Source of the DNA: VBDM01 sp041496705
Lineage (GTDB): Bacteria; Pseudomonadota; Gammaproteobacteria; Burkholderiales; SG8-39
Assembly (NCBI GenBank): GCA_041496705.1
Contig: JBGQFD010000032.1
Span: forward strand, 1 to 33,527
Reading direction: 5' to 3'
DNA: 33,527 nt
Shown: positions 23,092 through 30,953 of the stretch, piece by piece
Layout of the letters: every line of letters starts with the position of its first letter
Position numbering within the stretch: position 1 is the first letter of the stretch
Notes under the pieces: generated by a model
What the model was told of the DNA's origin: nothing
Seen by the model: the letters and a program-made list of their open reading frames with translations, nothing else
Databases searched by the model: none
Program-made: the position numbers and the translations under genes

Positions 23092-24687
23092 TCAAAACTC
23101 CGATCGTTGCCGTCGATCCGGCTTGCCGCGCCGTTGGCCAGGCGCGCGGTTCTTGTCGCCAGTCGTGCGCCGTTCGAGCGCGCGGCGATCCTCACTTCTG
23201 CGGCGGTCGGCGAAAGAAACTTTCTGCCCCGCTTTCGCCGCCGCCAGCCAGCGAATCCCCTCCTGGTCGATGTAGTAGCACTCGGAAAAGTCGAGGATCA
23301 CGCTGCCCACGCGCTCGATCGCGCCGTGGTACGTCGATTCGATGACCGGCAGCGAGCCGTAATATATGTTGCCCCTGACCTTCAGCACATTGCCGCGCAG
23401 GCTGATACTGGGATGGGCCTGTTCCCACTTCGAATAGGCAATGGCGAGGACGGATCCGACGACCACGGCGCCGAACAAATCGAGGAACAGGACCGACAGA
23501 AAGGACGCCATGAACACCACCGCTTCGCGGCGATCCTTGAGGTGAGGTTTGATGTCCTCCCAATTGATCATGTTGGCCCCCAACACCATGATGGTGGCCG
23601 CCATGGCGGGCATCGGAATGATGGCGATCAAGTCGGCGAGGAACAGCACCATCAGCAGCAGGATCAGCGCCGAACTCGCCGAGGTCCAGCGGCTCTGCCC
23701 GCCCAGCTTGTACACCAGCCACATGCGGTTGAAGGAAGCGCAGGTAGGCAGGGAAGAAAGAAAAGGCAGCAGGCAGTTGGATACCGCGTCGGCAAAGATG
23801 CCCTTGCGGCTGTCGGTGTAACCGCCGATCTTGCGGTTCATGCGCCGCATCGCCGCCACCGTTTGAAACAGACCGAGCAGCGCCAGGGTCACGGCACCCG
23901 GCAGGATCGAGATGATGTCCGGCATGGCCTCCTGATTGAAAACCGGCAGCGAGGGAAAGACAAATCCTACCGACGACAGATTGGCGATCTCTTCGATCAT
24001 CGTATTCTGCAAGCCGACCTTGGCGTTGAGGTAGGCCGAGTACGCCGTGCCGGCGGCGACGCCGATCAGGATCGCCCAGTTGCGCAGGGTGTCGATCTGC
24101 CGCACGACCAGGCTGGTGATCAAGGTAATCAGCCCGATCTCGATGGCGTATAGATTGCCGAATTCCAGAACCGCCTGGAACGACTGCCAGGCGATCCACA
24201 GCGGCCATTCCACCTCGGTATTGATCGGCAGGCCCGCGAAGCTGGTGAGGGACTTGAAGATGAGGAACAGCCCGATGCCGCAGATCAGGCCGTTGATGAT
24301 CGGCTCGTTTATCAGGTCCAGCATCCGGCCGAGCGGACGGATGAGCAAGAACAGCAGTTGGATCAGGCCCGCGAGCAGGATTAGGGTCAGCGCATAACCG
24401 ATATAATCGGCGCCGAACGGCGGCGCCACCGGCAGCAGGGTCACGCCGATCGCCGCCGACATGGTGGTGTTGGGACCGCCGCTGAACACACGCGAAGGAT
24501 TCAGCATGGCGGTGAACAACACGCCCCAGATGGCGGCATAGATGCCGAAATGCGGCGGCAAGCCGGCCAGCGTCGTGGAGAAGGCGATTGCCTGGGGGAG
24601 CGTCACCACCGCCAGCGTCAGTCCCACCAGCAGATTGCCGCGCAGGGCGGGGAGAATGCGCGGCAGCGCGCTGGTGATGGCGTTCAT
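23092..24687 (-). CDS. SulP-family inorganic anion transporter with STAS domain
   Basis: The 531-residue membrane protein has the SulP signature early (LAVVTLPQAIAFSTTLAGLP, then FGIYAA and FSGGPNTTMSAAIGVTLLP) and about a dozen hydrophobic segments up to about residue 415. A cytoplasmic STAS domain follows, with LDFSECYYIDQEGIRWL in place of the usual regulatory Asp-x-Ser-rich loop. The last 50 residues are very rich in Arg and Lys, an unusual tail. SulP proteins move sulfate, bicarbonate or other anions, often with protons or sodium. It is the last gene of the GGDEF-EAL/PhnD/cytochrome operon, 10 bases after the dihaem cytochrome. Confidence 0.9.
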   Translation of the reverse strand: MNAITSALPRILPALRGNLLVGLTLAVVTLPQAIAFSTTLAGLPPHFGIYAAIWGVLFTAMLNPSRVFSGGPNTTMSAAIGVTLLPVAPPFGADYIGYALTLILLAGLIQLLFLLIRPLGRMLDLINEPIINGLICGIGLFLIFKSLTSFAGLPINTEVEWPLWIAWQSFQAVLEFGNLYAIEIGLITLITSLVVRQIDTLRNWAILIGVAAGTAYSAYLNAKVGLQNTMIEEIANLSSVGFVFPSLPVFNQEAMPDIISILPGAVTLALLGLFQTVAAMRRMNRKIGGYTDSRKGIFADAVSNCLLPFLSSLPTCASFNRMWLVYKLGGQSRWTSASSALILLLMVLFLADLIAIIPMPAMAATIMVLGANMINWEDIKPHLKDRREAVVFMASFLSVLFLDLFGAVVVGSVLAIAYSKWEQAHPSISLRGNVLKVRGNIYYGSLPVIESTYHGAIERVGSVILDFSECYYIDQEGIRWLAAAKAGQKVSFADRRRSEDRRALERRTTGDKNRAPGQRRGKPDRRQRSEF

Positions 24688-24697
24688 CGGCGCGGGT

Positions 24698-25708
24698 CTA
24701 ATCGGGAGCGTGCGGCGTGCCGTTGCTTCCGAGCGACTCGGCGTAGCGCGTCAGGGGCGGCATGACGGTCATCATCAGCTGCTCCCAAGCGGCCAACAGA
24801 GGACCTTGCCGGTCGCCGGCGGGCCGCGGCAGGGTGCTGAGGTAGTACGCGATATCCCGGCACAGTTGATTGTCGAGGCTGCCCTCTTCTCCCGGGGGCA
24901 TGTTGCGGCAGATGAAGCCGGGCATGACCGAATTGACCATGGTGAAATTCATGCGCGAGGCGAGGCTGAAGGACTCGGGGCCGGCCAATGCCGGGTAGAG
25001 CACCCGCCCTTGCACTACCTTGCCGAAACCCTGGAGACCGTGACAGTTCGCGCATTTCTGCCGGTACAAGTGCGCGCCTCGAATATAGTCGTCACCCCGC
25101 TTGAGCGTCGCGGAGGCGGGAATTTCGTCGATGCCCTGCTCCGAATAATGATTGCCGATCTTCAGATCGAGCGCGGCGGAAAGAAACCGGCTGTAAGCGG
25201 TGACGTCCCGCATCAGATCGTCGGCGGCGTTCGGCTTGAAACCGTTGGATGAATTGATGTAGCACTGCATTTGGCGCAATTCCAGAGGCAGCAGCATGCC
25301 GGTGAATCGATCGTACATGTCCGCCATCACCCACGAGGCACCCAGGCTGTTCGAGCCCACCAGGCGATTGCCGGCCGCGTCCTGCTTGTCTCCCACGCCC
25401 TGGTGGCAGTGGACGCACGTGGTCTGCGCGCCACGGACGAAGCGGTCCGCATGCCAGCGCTCGCGCGACCCGCTCTTCGCCAAATGCCCCTGCAGGTCAT
25501 CGACGATATTGCAGCCGCGCTGGATGGCGCGGACATCCTCCTCGCTGTAACCGCGGACCGTGCTCCACGCACCGCTCATTTTGCGTACGTAGGGCGAGCG
25601 ATAGCGCTCGGCCGCGGCCAGGCGGTAGCCCTGCAGCTTCTCCTTGCAGCTCGGCGTGAGATCGACCGGGGCCAGCCGGAGTTGATCGCGCCCGGCGTGT
25701 TTCTGCAC
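24698..25708 (-). CDS. Dihaem cytochrome c with TsdA/SoxA-like Cys ligand spacing
   Basis: From the first conventional start (GTG at 25708) it has 336 residues. It has two c-haem sites, CVHCH (98-102) and CANCH (219-223). Between them the block LPLELRQMQCYINSSNG places Cys149 about 47 residues after the first haem His. This resembles the distal Cys ligand of TsdA (thiosulfate dehydrogenase/tetrathionate reductase) and SoxA. The frame is open upstream to 25786 and encodes a membrane anchor (LAALLIFGGLYWLTV). The real start is therefore probably non-standard or misplaced here, near 25762-25783. It likely reacts with a sulfur oxyanion; this is inference. Confidence 0.8.
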   Translation of the reverse strand: MQKHAGRDQLRLAPVDLTPSCKEKLQGYRLAAAERYRSPYVRKMSGAWSTVRGYSEEDVRAIQRGCNIVDDLQGHLAKSGSRERWHADRFVRGAQTTCVHCHQGVGDKQDAAGNRLVGSNSLGASWVMADMYDRFTGMLLPLELRQMQCYINSSNGFKPNAADDLMRDVTAYSRFLSAALDLKIGNHYSEQGIDEIPASATLKRGDDYIRGAHLYRQKCANCHGLQGFGKVVQGRVLYPALAGPESFSLASRMNFTMVNSVMPGFICRNMPPGEEGSLDNQLCRDIAYYLSTLPRPAGDRQGPLLAAWEQLMMTVMPPLTRYAESLGSNGTPHAPD

Positions 25709-25764
25709 GGTCAGCCAGTAGAGACCGCCGAAGATCAGCAGCGCGGCAAGAACCTTCGACAGCC

Positions 25765-26331
25765 TTATTGATAGCGTAGAGATGGCCTAGGCTCCGTCTC
25801 GAGTGCGCCTTCGCTCAGTTGCAGATGATGGGCAACCGCGCGGGCAAAGATGCGCAGGTCCCGCACCGTGGGATCGTAGAGCGTGGGAACGAACCCCTCC
25901 ATGGGCCCGGCAAAACATCGCATCACCCGCTCTTCAAACGACACTCTGCGTCCGAGCCTGGAGTCGAAGCGATCCGAATTCACGAAGCCGTAGGCCATGT
26001 CCTCGGGGGTGTGGCAGCTGGCGCAGGCGTTTATCCGGTCCGTGCCGGTCTTGCGCGTAAAGCGCGAGGCATACTTGTGAGTGAAAGTAAACACGTTGTA
26101 GCCGTTCTGGGCGGCCCGGACGAAATTGCCGTCTTCACCAAAATCATTGACGTGATACGCGGCGCGGAACTGTTCCCAGCCGGGTTCGAATGACACTTTG
26201 GAACGAAATACCGGAATATTGGAACCGAAATGGGCCCAAAACACGAAGCCGGCTATCGCCACTGCCGGAATGATCGGGTTGCCCAAGGACAACAGGCGTG
26301 TCCAGACCGGACCTCGTCGTGCGGCATCCAT
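25765..26331 (-). CDS. Membrane-anchored monohaem cytochrome c with SoxA/TsdA-like motif
   Basis: The 188-residue protein has a membrane anchor (about 18-35, NPIIPAVAIAGFVFWAHFG). A periplasmic domain follows with one c-haem site, CASCH (103-107), and then VSFEERVMRCF, putting Cys139 36 residues after the first haem Cys. This spacing and the context recall the SoxA/TsdA N-terminal haem domain, where such a Cys is the distal iron ligand. It lies between the PhnD-like protein (13-base gap) and the dihaem cytochrome, and probably passes electrons with it. I do not recognise a named family. Confidence 0.75.
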   Translation of the reverse strand: MDAARRGPVWTRLLSLGNPIIPAVAIAGFVFWAHFGSNIPVFRSKVSFEPGWEQFRAAYHVNDFGEDGNFVRAAQNGYNVFTFTHKYASRFTRKTGTDRINACASCHTPEDMAYGFVNSDRFDSRLGRRVSFEERVMRCFAGPMEGFVPTLYDPTVRDLRIFARAVAHHLQLSEGALETEPRPSLRYQ

Positions 26332-26344
26332 CAGGAGCCCTTAT

Positions 26345-27235
26345 TCAACGCGGTACCAAAGCGGTCCCGAAAACGGCCCTCACCATCCTGCGGTGCGGCT
26401 CGTAATCCTTGTCTTCCGCCTTTCCGATGCCGGTCAGCACGGCGGACTTCAGCACCTTCCTGCCGGCCTCGCTGTTTTCGAGATCGACCAGCACGGATTG
26501 GATCGATACGCGCAATTTGGCGGGCATCGCGCGCTTTACTACCCATGGGAGGTGAAGCAGCTGCTCCGACACGGCCAGGCGGGTCAACTCGTCGAAATTG
26601 ACGGCGTTCGCCACCGCCGCCTGCCCCATGACCATGTCGCCGGAGCCCGCGGCATCGGCCTGCTTGCGATAGACGCCGATCACCGAGTTGAGCGGGTTGA
26701 TGGCAAACTGGGATTTGAAGTCGTCTTTTTTCAGCCCGGCCTGCAACAGCATGTAGACCGGCGCGATGTAGCCGATCATCGCATCCTCGCCGCCGCCGAA
26801 CAGAACGGTGCGCCCGCGCAACTGGGCGAGACTCGTAATGCCGCTGTCCTTGCGCACGTAGAGCACGCCGGCGAGGGTGCTTTTGCCGAATTCCTTGTTA
26901 TGCGCTATGACCCGGTAGGTCTTTGCCGCGCGGATGTAGTGATACTGGTTGCACAGCACGATATCGTAACGTTGTTCCTGGATGCCCTGCCAAAACGACT
27001 GGAAGTCCTTGGAGGTGACCAGGTTGACCTCGCGACCGAGCCCCTCGCTGAGATAGCCCGCCAGCGGCGCGTAGCGCGTGGTGGTTTCGCCGGCGTTGAG
27101 CCGCGGGAACACCCCCATGACCAATGCGCCTTCCGCCGCTCGAGCGACGGGCATTGCGGTCATGGCAACCAAACAGAGCAGGAGGACGACGCTCCCCCGC
27201 CGGCGCCCCGGGTCTGCGATGGATTGAATCTTCAT
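26345..27235 (-). CDS. PhnD-like periplasmic oxyanion-binding protein
   Basis: I chose the ATG at 27235, which has GGAG at good spacing, over one at 27259 that lies 2 bases from the preceding stop. The 296-residue protein has a signal peptide (about 1-34, ending in ARA). The mature part opens LVMGVFPRLNAGETTTRYAPLAGYL, followed by YDIVLCNQYHYIRA and LRGRTVLFGGGEDAMIGYIAP. These are typical of phosphate/phosphite/phosphonate binding proteins (PhnD/PtxB/AioX group). No ABC permease or ATPase is nearby. Its place directly after a GGDEF-EAL gene suggests a sensing role, as AioX has for a histidine kinase. Confidence 0.83.
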   Translation of the reverse strand: MKIQSIADPGRRRGSVVLLLCLVAMTAMPVARAAEGALVMGVFPRLNAGETTTRYAPLAGYLSEGLGREVNLVTSKDFQSFWQGIQEQRYDIVLCNQYHYIRAAKTYRVIAHNKEFGKSTLAGVLYVRKDSGITSLAQLRGRTVLFGGGEDAMIGYIAPVYMLLQAGLKKDDFKSQFAINPLNSVIGVYRKQADAAGSGDMVMGQAAVANAVNFDELTRLAVSEQLLHLPWVVKRAMPAKLRVSIQSVLVDLENSEAGRKVLKSAVLTGIGKAEDKDYEPHRRMVRAVFGTALVPR

Positions 27236-27260
27236 TTGCGGTGCTCCTTTGAACGCCACG

Positions 27261-29324
27261 TCACTCGGCGACCTTCAGGTTCTTCAGCCCAGGCCGTTGC
27301 TGCGGCTCGAAACCGGCTTGCAGGTTTTTCAGATAACCGAGATATGCCTCGTCGGTCATGGGCTTGCCCAGGAGGTAGCCTTGCGCAAGCTCGCAACCCT
27401 GGGCCGCAATGAAGCTCAACTGCTCGTGGTTCTCCACTCCCTCGGCGACCACCTTGAGGCCAAATCCCTGGGCCATCGCCAGTATCGCCGTGACCAGCAG
27501 GACGTCATCCGGATCGTCGGGCACGCCGGCAACGAAGCTCCGGTCGATCTTCAGCGTGTCGAACCGGAAGCGTTTCAGGTAACTCAGCGACGAATAGCCG
27601 GTGCCGAAGTCATCCAGGGACAGCTTTACGCCCACAGCGCGCAAGCTGCTCAGCTCCTCGGCCACCTGACTGTGATCGTCCAGAAGAACGCTTTCGGTAA
27701 TTTCAAGTTCCAGCGCCTCGGGCGGTACGCCGTACGTCGACATCAGGTCGGCGAGCCTGGCGGAAAAGCGCCTCCTGAACTGGATGCGGGATATGTTGAT
27801 CGCGAGGAATCCCGAATCGATCCCGCTGTCGCGCCACGCCGACCAGTAGCGGCAGGCCTGTTCGAGAACCCAATCGCCGATTTCGACGATCTGGCCGTCG
27901 GCCTCTGCAAGGGGAATGAACTCTGCCGGACCGATGGGGCCCCTCTCGGGATGATTCCAGCGCAACAGCACCTCGGCGCCGCGATGCCGCCTGTCGGCGG
28001 TATCGACGATCGGCTGGAAGTTGAGCGTCAGTTGGCCGAGCTCTATCGCCACGTGGAGGTCCTGCTCCATTTGCACTCGCTTGCGCAGCCGGATATTCAT
28101 CTCCTCCGTAAAGAACGTGGCGGTGCCCTGCTGCGTCGTTTTCGCCTGGTACATCGCGTTATCGGCGTTCGCCACCAGGGTTTCGGCGTCCTCTCCGTTG
28201 TCCGGATAAACCGCGATCCCGATACTGCAATGGGCCACGACCTTGCGCCCGTTCAACTCCTGCGGCTCGGCCACCGTTTCCAGCATGCGTTCGGCGATCT
28301 TTTCCACCTGCACTTCGCTGGCGGCATCGGCTGCCAGGACCAGGAACTCGTCTCCGCCCAGACGCGCGACGGTGTCGGCGTCTCTCATGGCGGCCTGCAG
28401 GCGAGCCCCGATCGCGACCAGCAGCCGATCACCGGCCGCATGACCCAGAGAGTCGTTGACGCTCTTGAAATCGTTGAGATCGATGAACAATACGGCGAAC
28501 CGCTGATCGGAACGCTTGGCCCGGCTTATCTCCATGTTTATCCGGTCGAAAGCCATCAGCCGATTGGGAAGGCCGGTCAAGGTGTCGAAGTTGGCCTGGC
28601 GGTGCAGTTGGGCCTGCTCCTGCTTGATTCCTTCGGCCATGGCGTTGAATGCCGTTGCGAGCATTCCCATTTCATCCGAAGACTTCACTTCCACGACGGA
28701 GTGCTGGCCGCGGCCGACATCCTGGGACGCGGCGATCAGCCGTTGGATCGGATGCAGGATGTTGAACCGGAAGACCGCATAGATCGCCAGGCTCAGAAAC
28801 AGGACAACGGCGGCCAGCACCAGCATCTTGATGGTCAATTGCCGGCGAAATTCGCTCTGCACCCCTTCGCGGCTGAGACCCACCAGAAAATGCCCGAGGA
28901 GTTTTCCGTCGTGGGTGATGGGAAACTGCAGGTTGATCAATTCGTCTTGGCCGTCCAGGTTCTGCAGGACCTTCAGCACGTCGCCCGATCCGGTCCGCCC
29001 CAGGTACTTCTTGGCAACAGGATCGGAGTCGTCGATATGGGAACTCAAGACCGCCCCCTCCGGACTCTGGATCACGCTATAAACGATATCCGGTTGCTCG
29101 GAAACCTCGCGGGTGTAAGTATTGAGCGCCAGAAAATCAAAGCCCAGTATTGCCTCCGGGCTGACCAGCGAAATCAGCCGCCCGAGCGCGCGGCCGCGTT
29201 CAACCAGTTGTTGCTCGTGGAATTGGAGCGACGCGTTGAGGTCATAGAGCGTGTTTGCGGCATTGGTGCCCGCCAGGATGAACAGCACGGTAAGAGTGAA
29301 TTTCGCTCCCAGACCAAGCCGCAT
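27261..29324 (-). CDS. Membrane-bound GGDEF-EAL c-di-GMP enzyme with periplasmic sensor domain
   Basis: The ATG at 29324 has a GGAGGGGAG ribosome site. The 687-residue protein has a first membrane helix (about 7-24), a periplasmic sensor (about 30-160), a second helix (about 164-187) and HAMP (about 189-243). The GGDEF domain has an intact GGDEF (323-327) and an inhibitory RxxD (Arg314-Asp317) five residues before it. The EAL domain has EVLLR (451-455) in place of EALLR, DDFGTG (571-576), KIDRSF and AEGVE. Both cyclase and phosphodiesterase activities look possible. It is the first gene of the operon running down to the SulP transporter, so the periplasmic PhnD-like product may control it. 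Confidence 0.93.
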   Translation of the reverse strand: MRLGLGAKFTLTVLFILAGTNAANTLYDLNASLQFHEQQLVERGRALGRLISLVSPEAILGFDFLALNTYTREVSEQPDIVYSVIQSPEGAVLSSHIDDSDPVAKKYLGRTGSGDVLKVLQNLDGQDELINLQFPITHDGKLLGHFLVGLSREGVQSEFRRQLTIKMLVLAAVVLFLSLAIYAVFRFNILHPIQRLIAASQDVGRGQHSVVEVKSSDEMGMLATAFNAMAEGIKQEQAQLHRQANFDTLTGLPNRLMAFDRINMEISRAKRSDQRFAVLFIDLNDFKSVNDSLGHAAGDRLLVAIGARLQAAMRDADTVARLGGDEFLVLAADAASEVQVEKIAERMLETVAEPQELNGRKVVAHCSIGIAVYPDNGEDAETLVANADNAMYQAKTTQQGTATFFTEEMNIRLRKRVQMEQDLHVAIELGQLTLNFQPIVDTADRRHRGAEVLLRWNHPERGPIGPAEFIPLAEADGQIVEIGDWVLEQACRYWSAWRDSGIDSGFLAINISRIQFRRRFSARLADLMSTYGVPPEALELEITESVLLDDHSQVAEELSSLRAVGVKLSLDDFGTGYSSLSYLKRFRFDTLKIDRSFVAGVPDDPDDVLLVTAILAMAQGFGLKVVAEGVENHEQLSFIAAQGCELAQGYLLGKPMTDEAYLGYLKNLQAGFEPQQRPGLKNLKVAE

Positions 29325-29380
29325 CGCGTCTCCCCTCCCTTAGCGTCTTATTCTGCACGGGGCTAACCCCCGTACGCGGT

Positions 29381-30190
29381 CTACTTCGCGTCGGCGAGCT
29401 GCTTCAGCGTGAAGGTGTAGCTGACGTTGTCCAGGGGCTTGTGGCAGCCCAGGCACTCCGCCTGGTTGACGCCGGGCCGGTGCTGTTTGTCGGTGGTGAA
29501 GATGGCGTAATTCCAGTCGCTGTTGCGCAGCATATCGGGAATATCCTTGCCCCAGCCGGCATCGCGCGCCATCGCCGTGTAGACGACCAGCTTGTCCGCC
29601 ACGAAGAAGCCGTCGCCGCCCACGACCGGCTTGCCGTCGGCGCCGAGCTTCGCCGCATACACTTCGGCGAAGAGCACCGAGCCGTCGGGCAGCGGCTTGC
29701 CCGCCTTGGCCGCCGCTACCGCGATCTTGTTGGCGTAGTAGTAGCGCACCTGCCGGGTCGCGGGGAAGCTGATGGTGTGGTACTTGGTGAACGACTCCTT
29801 GTAGCCCTCGGGGAAGCTCACATGGGTCTTGGCGACGTTCGGCAGCAACGCGGACTTGGCGCCCGTGGCGCCGGGCTGCGCGGCAAAGTACGCCGCGACG
29901 TTGGCGATGTCCTCGGCGCCGAGCTGCGCCGCGATCGCGGTCATGATCGCCGCCGGGCTGGTCGCGCCGGCCGCCTTGCGCGTGCCGTCCTTGAACGCCT
30001 TGAGCTGCGCCTCGAGGTAGCCCGAGCGCTGCGCGGCGAGGTTGGGGATGGTATCGCTCACACTCGCGCCGTTCGCGCCATGGCATGCCGCGCAGACGGC
30101 GGCGGCCCTGGCCTTGCCGGCTTCCATATCCGCGGCCTGTGCCAAGGGCGCAAAGGCCAGGACGACGGACAATCCGAATATTTTTTTCAT
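29381..30190 (-). CDS. Cytochrome c domain fused to a cytochrome P460 domain
   Basis: I chose the ATG at 30190, with GGAG upstream and a signal peptide (MKKIFGLSVVLAFAPLAQA). The 269-residue protein has an N-terminal monohaem domain, AAVCAACHGANG (haem Cys33, Cys36, His37). A C-terminal P460-type domain (about 125-269) follows, with YANKIAVAAAKAGKPLPDGS and the terminal haem site CLGCHKPLDN (246-250). P460 proteins oxidise hydroxylamine or bind NO in ammonia oxidisers and occur widely elsewhere. Its expected haem-crosslinking Lys could be one of several (for example in SFTKYHTIS). It lies 56 bases upstream of the GGDEF-EAL gene. Confidence 0.83.
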   Translation of the reverse strand: MKKIFGLSVVLAFAPLAQAADMEAGKARAAAVCAACHGANGASVSDTIPNLAAQRSGYLEAQLKAFKDGTRKAAGATSPAAIMTAIAAQLGAEDIANVAAYFAAQPGATGAKSALLPNVAKTHVSFPEGYKESFTKYHTISFPATRQVRYYYANKIAVAAAKAGKPLPDGSVLFAEVYAAKLGADGKPVVGGDGFFVADKLVVYTAMARDAGWGKDIPDMLRNSDWNYAIFTTDKQHRPGVNQAECLGCHKPLDNVSYTFTLKQLADAK

Positions 30191-30306
30191 GGGTCTTCTC
30201 CTTTGTAGGGATGGGTAGATAGCAGCGGATTCATGCCTCAGGCGGGGAGCCGATACCGCCGATTGTAGCCCTCCAACAAACGATCCGGATAATCTGATTG
30301 CGAGCC

Positions 30307-30600
30307 TCACATCTGCCGGAACAGGTGGGCGAAAGGCTGGCTCACGGGAAGGGTTTCCTTGCGGCTCTTGAGTTTCACGATCAAGTGACCGGCGAGGTCG
30401 CGCGACACGCCGGCGATCGCGTTCACGTTGATGATCGTGGAGCGATGAATCTGCCAGAACAGCGCCGGATCGAGCTCGACCTCCTGCTCCAGCGTCGTCT
30501 CGTCGCCGCGCATCTGCGGAAGCGCGGCGCGCAGATAGGCGACGAAGTTCGCGAGCATCTTTCGCTGGGTCGGTGACGCGTCAGCATTTTGGTTTTTCAT
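30307..30600 (-). pseudogene. Chimeric remnant: histidine-kinase fragment joined to half a LytTR DNA-binding domain
   Basis: This 97-residue frame has a good ribosome site (GGAG before the ATG at 30600). Residues about 15-42 (KMLANFVAYLRAALPQMRGD and the following TLEQEVEL) look like the segment after the phospho-acceptor helix of LytS-type sensor kinases. From about residue 43 (LDPALFWQIHRSTIINVN onward, ending SQPFAHLFRQM) it matches the C-terminal half of a LytTR domain. Neither domain is complete. In related bacteria such a kinase and regulator gene are adjacent, so a deletion between them would give this product. It may be non-functional or an expressed mini-regulator. Confidence 0.62.
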
Positions 30601-30953
30601 CTCGCTTCTCCTGTTGGTCTATGGGAGCTCGTTGCATCAGGGAAGTTACTCATCCGAGCGACACGCGGCAATCTCCTTGCGACGAGCGCGAAAAACATGC
30701 GACGAACCCGAAAAGCAAGCGACGGTTCGCGGAAGGGAGTGAGCGCTAGGCGCACGTGCTCCGCGTCGGGCACTGCTCCGAGCCGGCGCTCCCCGGGGCG
30801 GATTTCCTAGCCTGTGCTGCCACGGTACGATAGTTGCTTGAGGGTTGGAGGACTCTGAGTTGTCCAGACCGCTATGGGTTGCCTTCTGGTCTCGTAGAAC
30901 AACTATTAGTCTCGGTAATACAAGGAGATATCCAGGGAGGGATCATCGAGAAG
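30601..30953. other. Intergenic region between the LytTR remnant and the adhesin gene
   Basis: These 353 bases lie between divergent genes. They hold the tandem direct repeats described separately (30658-30738). Closer to the adhesin there is a candidate TTGCCT (30879-30884) with a weak TATTAG (30904-30909) 19 bases further on, and a GGGAGGG (30935-30941) before the adhesin ATG. No gene-like frame was accepted here. Confidence 0.5.
30658..30738. repeat. Four tandem imperfect ~20-bp direct repeats, candidate LytTR-type binding array
   Basis: Units starting GCGAC begin at 30658, 30679, 30699 and 30719. Units two and three are the most alike: GCGACGAGCGCGAAAAACAT and GCGACGAACCCGAAAAGCAA. The spacing of about 20-21 bases puts the units on the same face of the helix. 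LytTR regulators are known to bind paired direct repeats at roughly this spacing. The array sits just upstream of the LytTR-like remnant. Confidence 0.55.

Noticed and set aside
27249..29366. Long open frame (705 codons) on the + strand
   Set aside because: It is antisense to the GGDEF-EAL gene, whose domains are all recognisable; the + translation has no known motif.
29357..29373. Hairpin ACGGGG-CTAAC-CCCCGT between the P460 fusion and the GGDEF-EAL gene
   Set aside because: The stem is only 6 bp and has no T tract on either strand, so it is not a credible intrinsic terminator; it could be an attenuator but there is no support.
30262..30267. Minus-strand TACAAT before the P460 fusion gene
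   Set aside because: It is a fair -10 box but has no acceptable -35 at normal spacing; too weak to list as a promoter.
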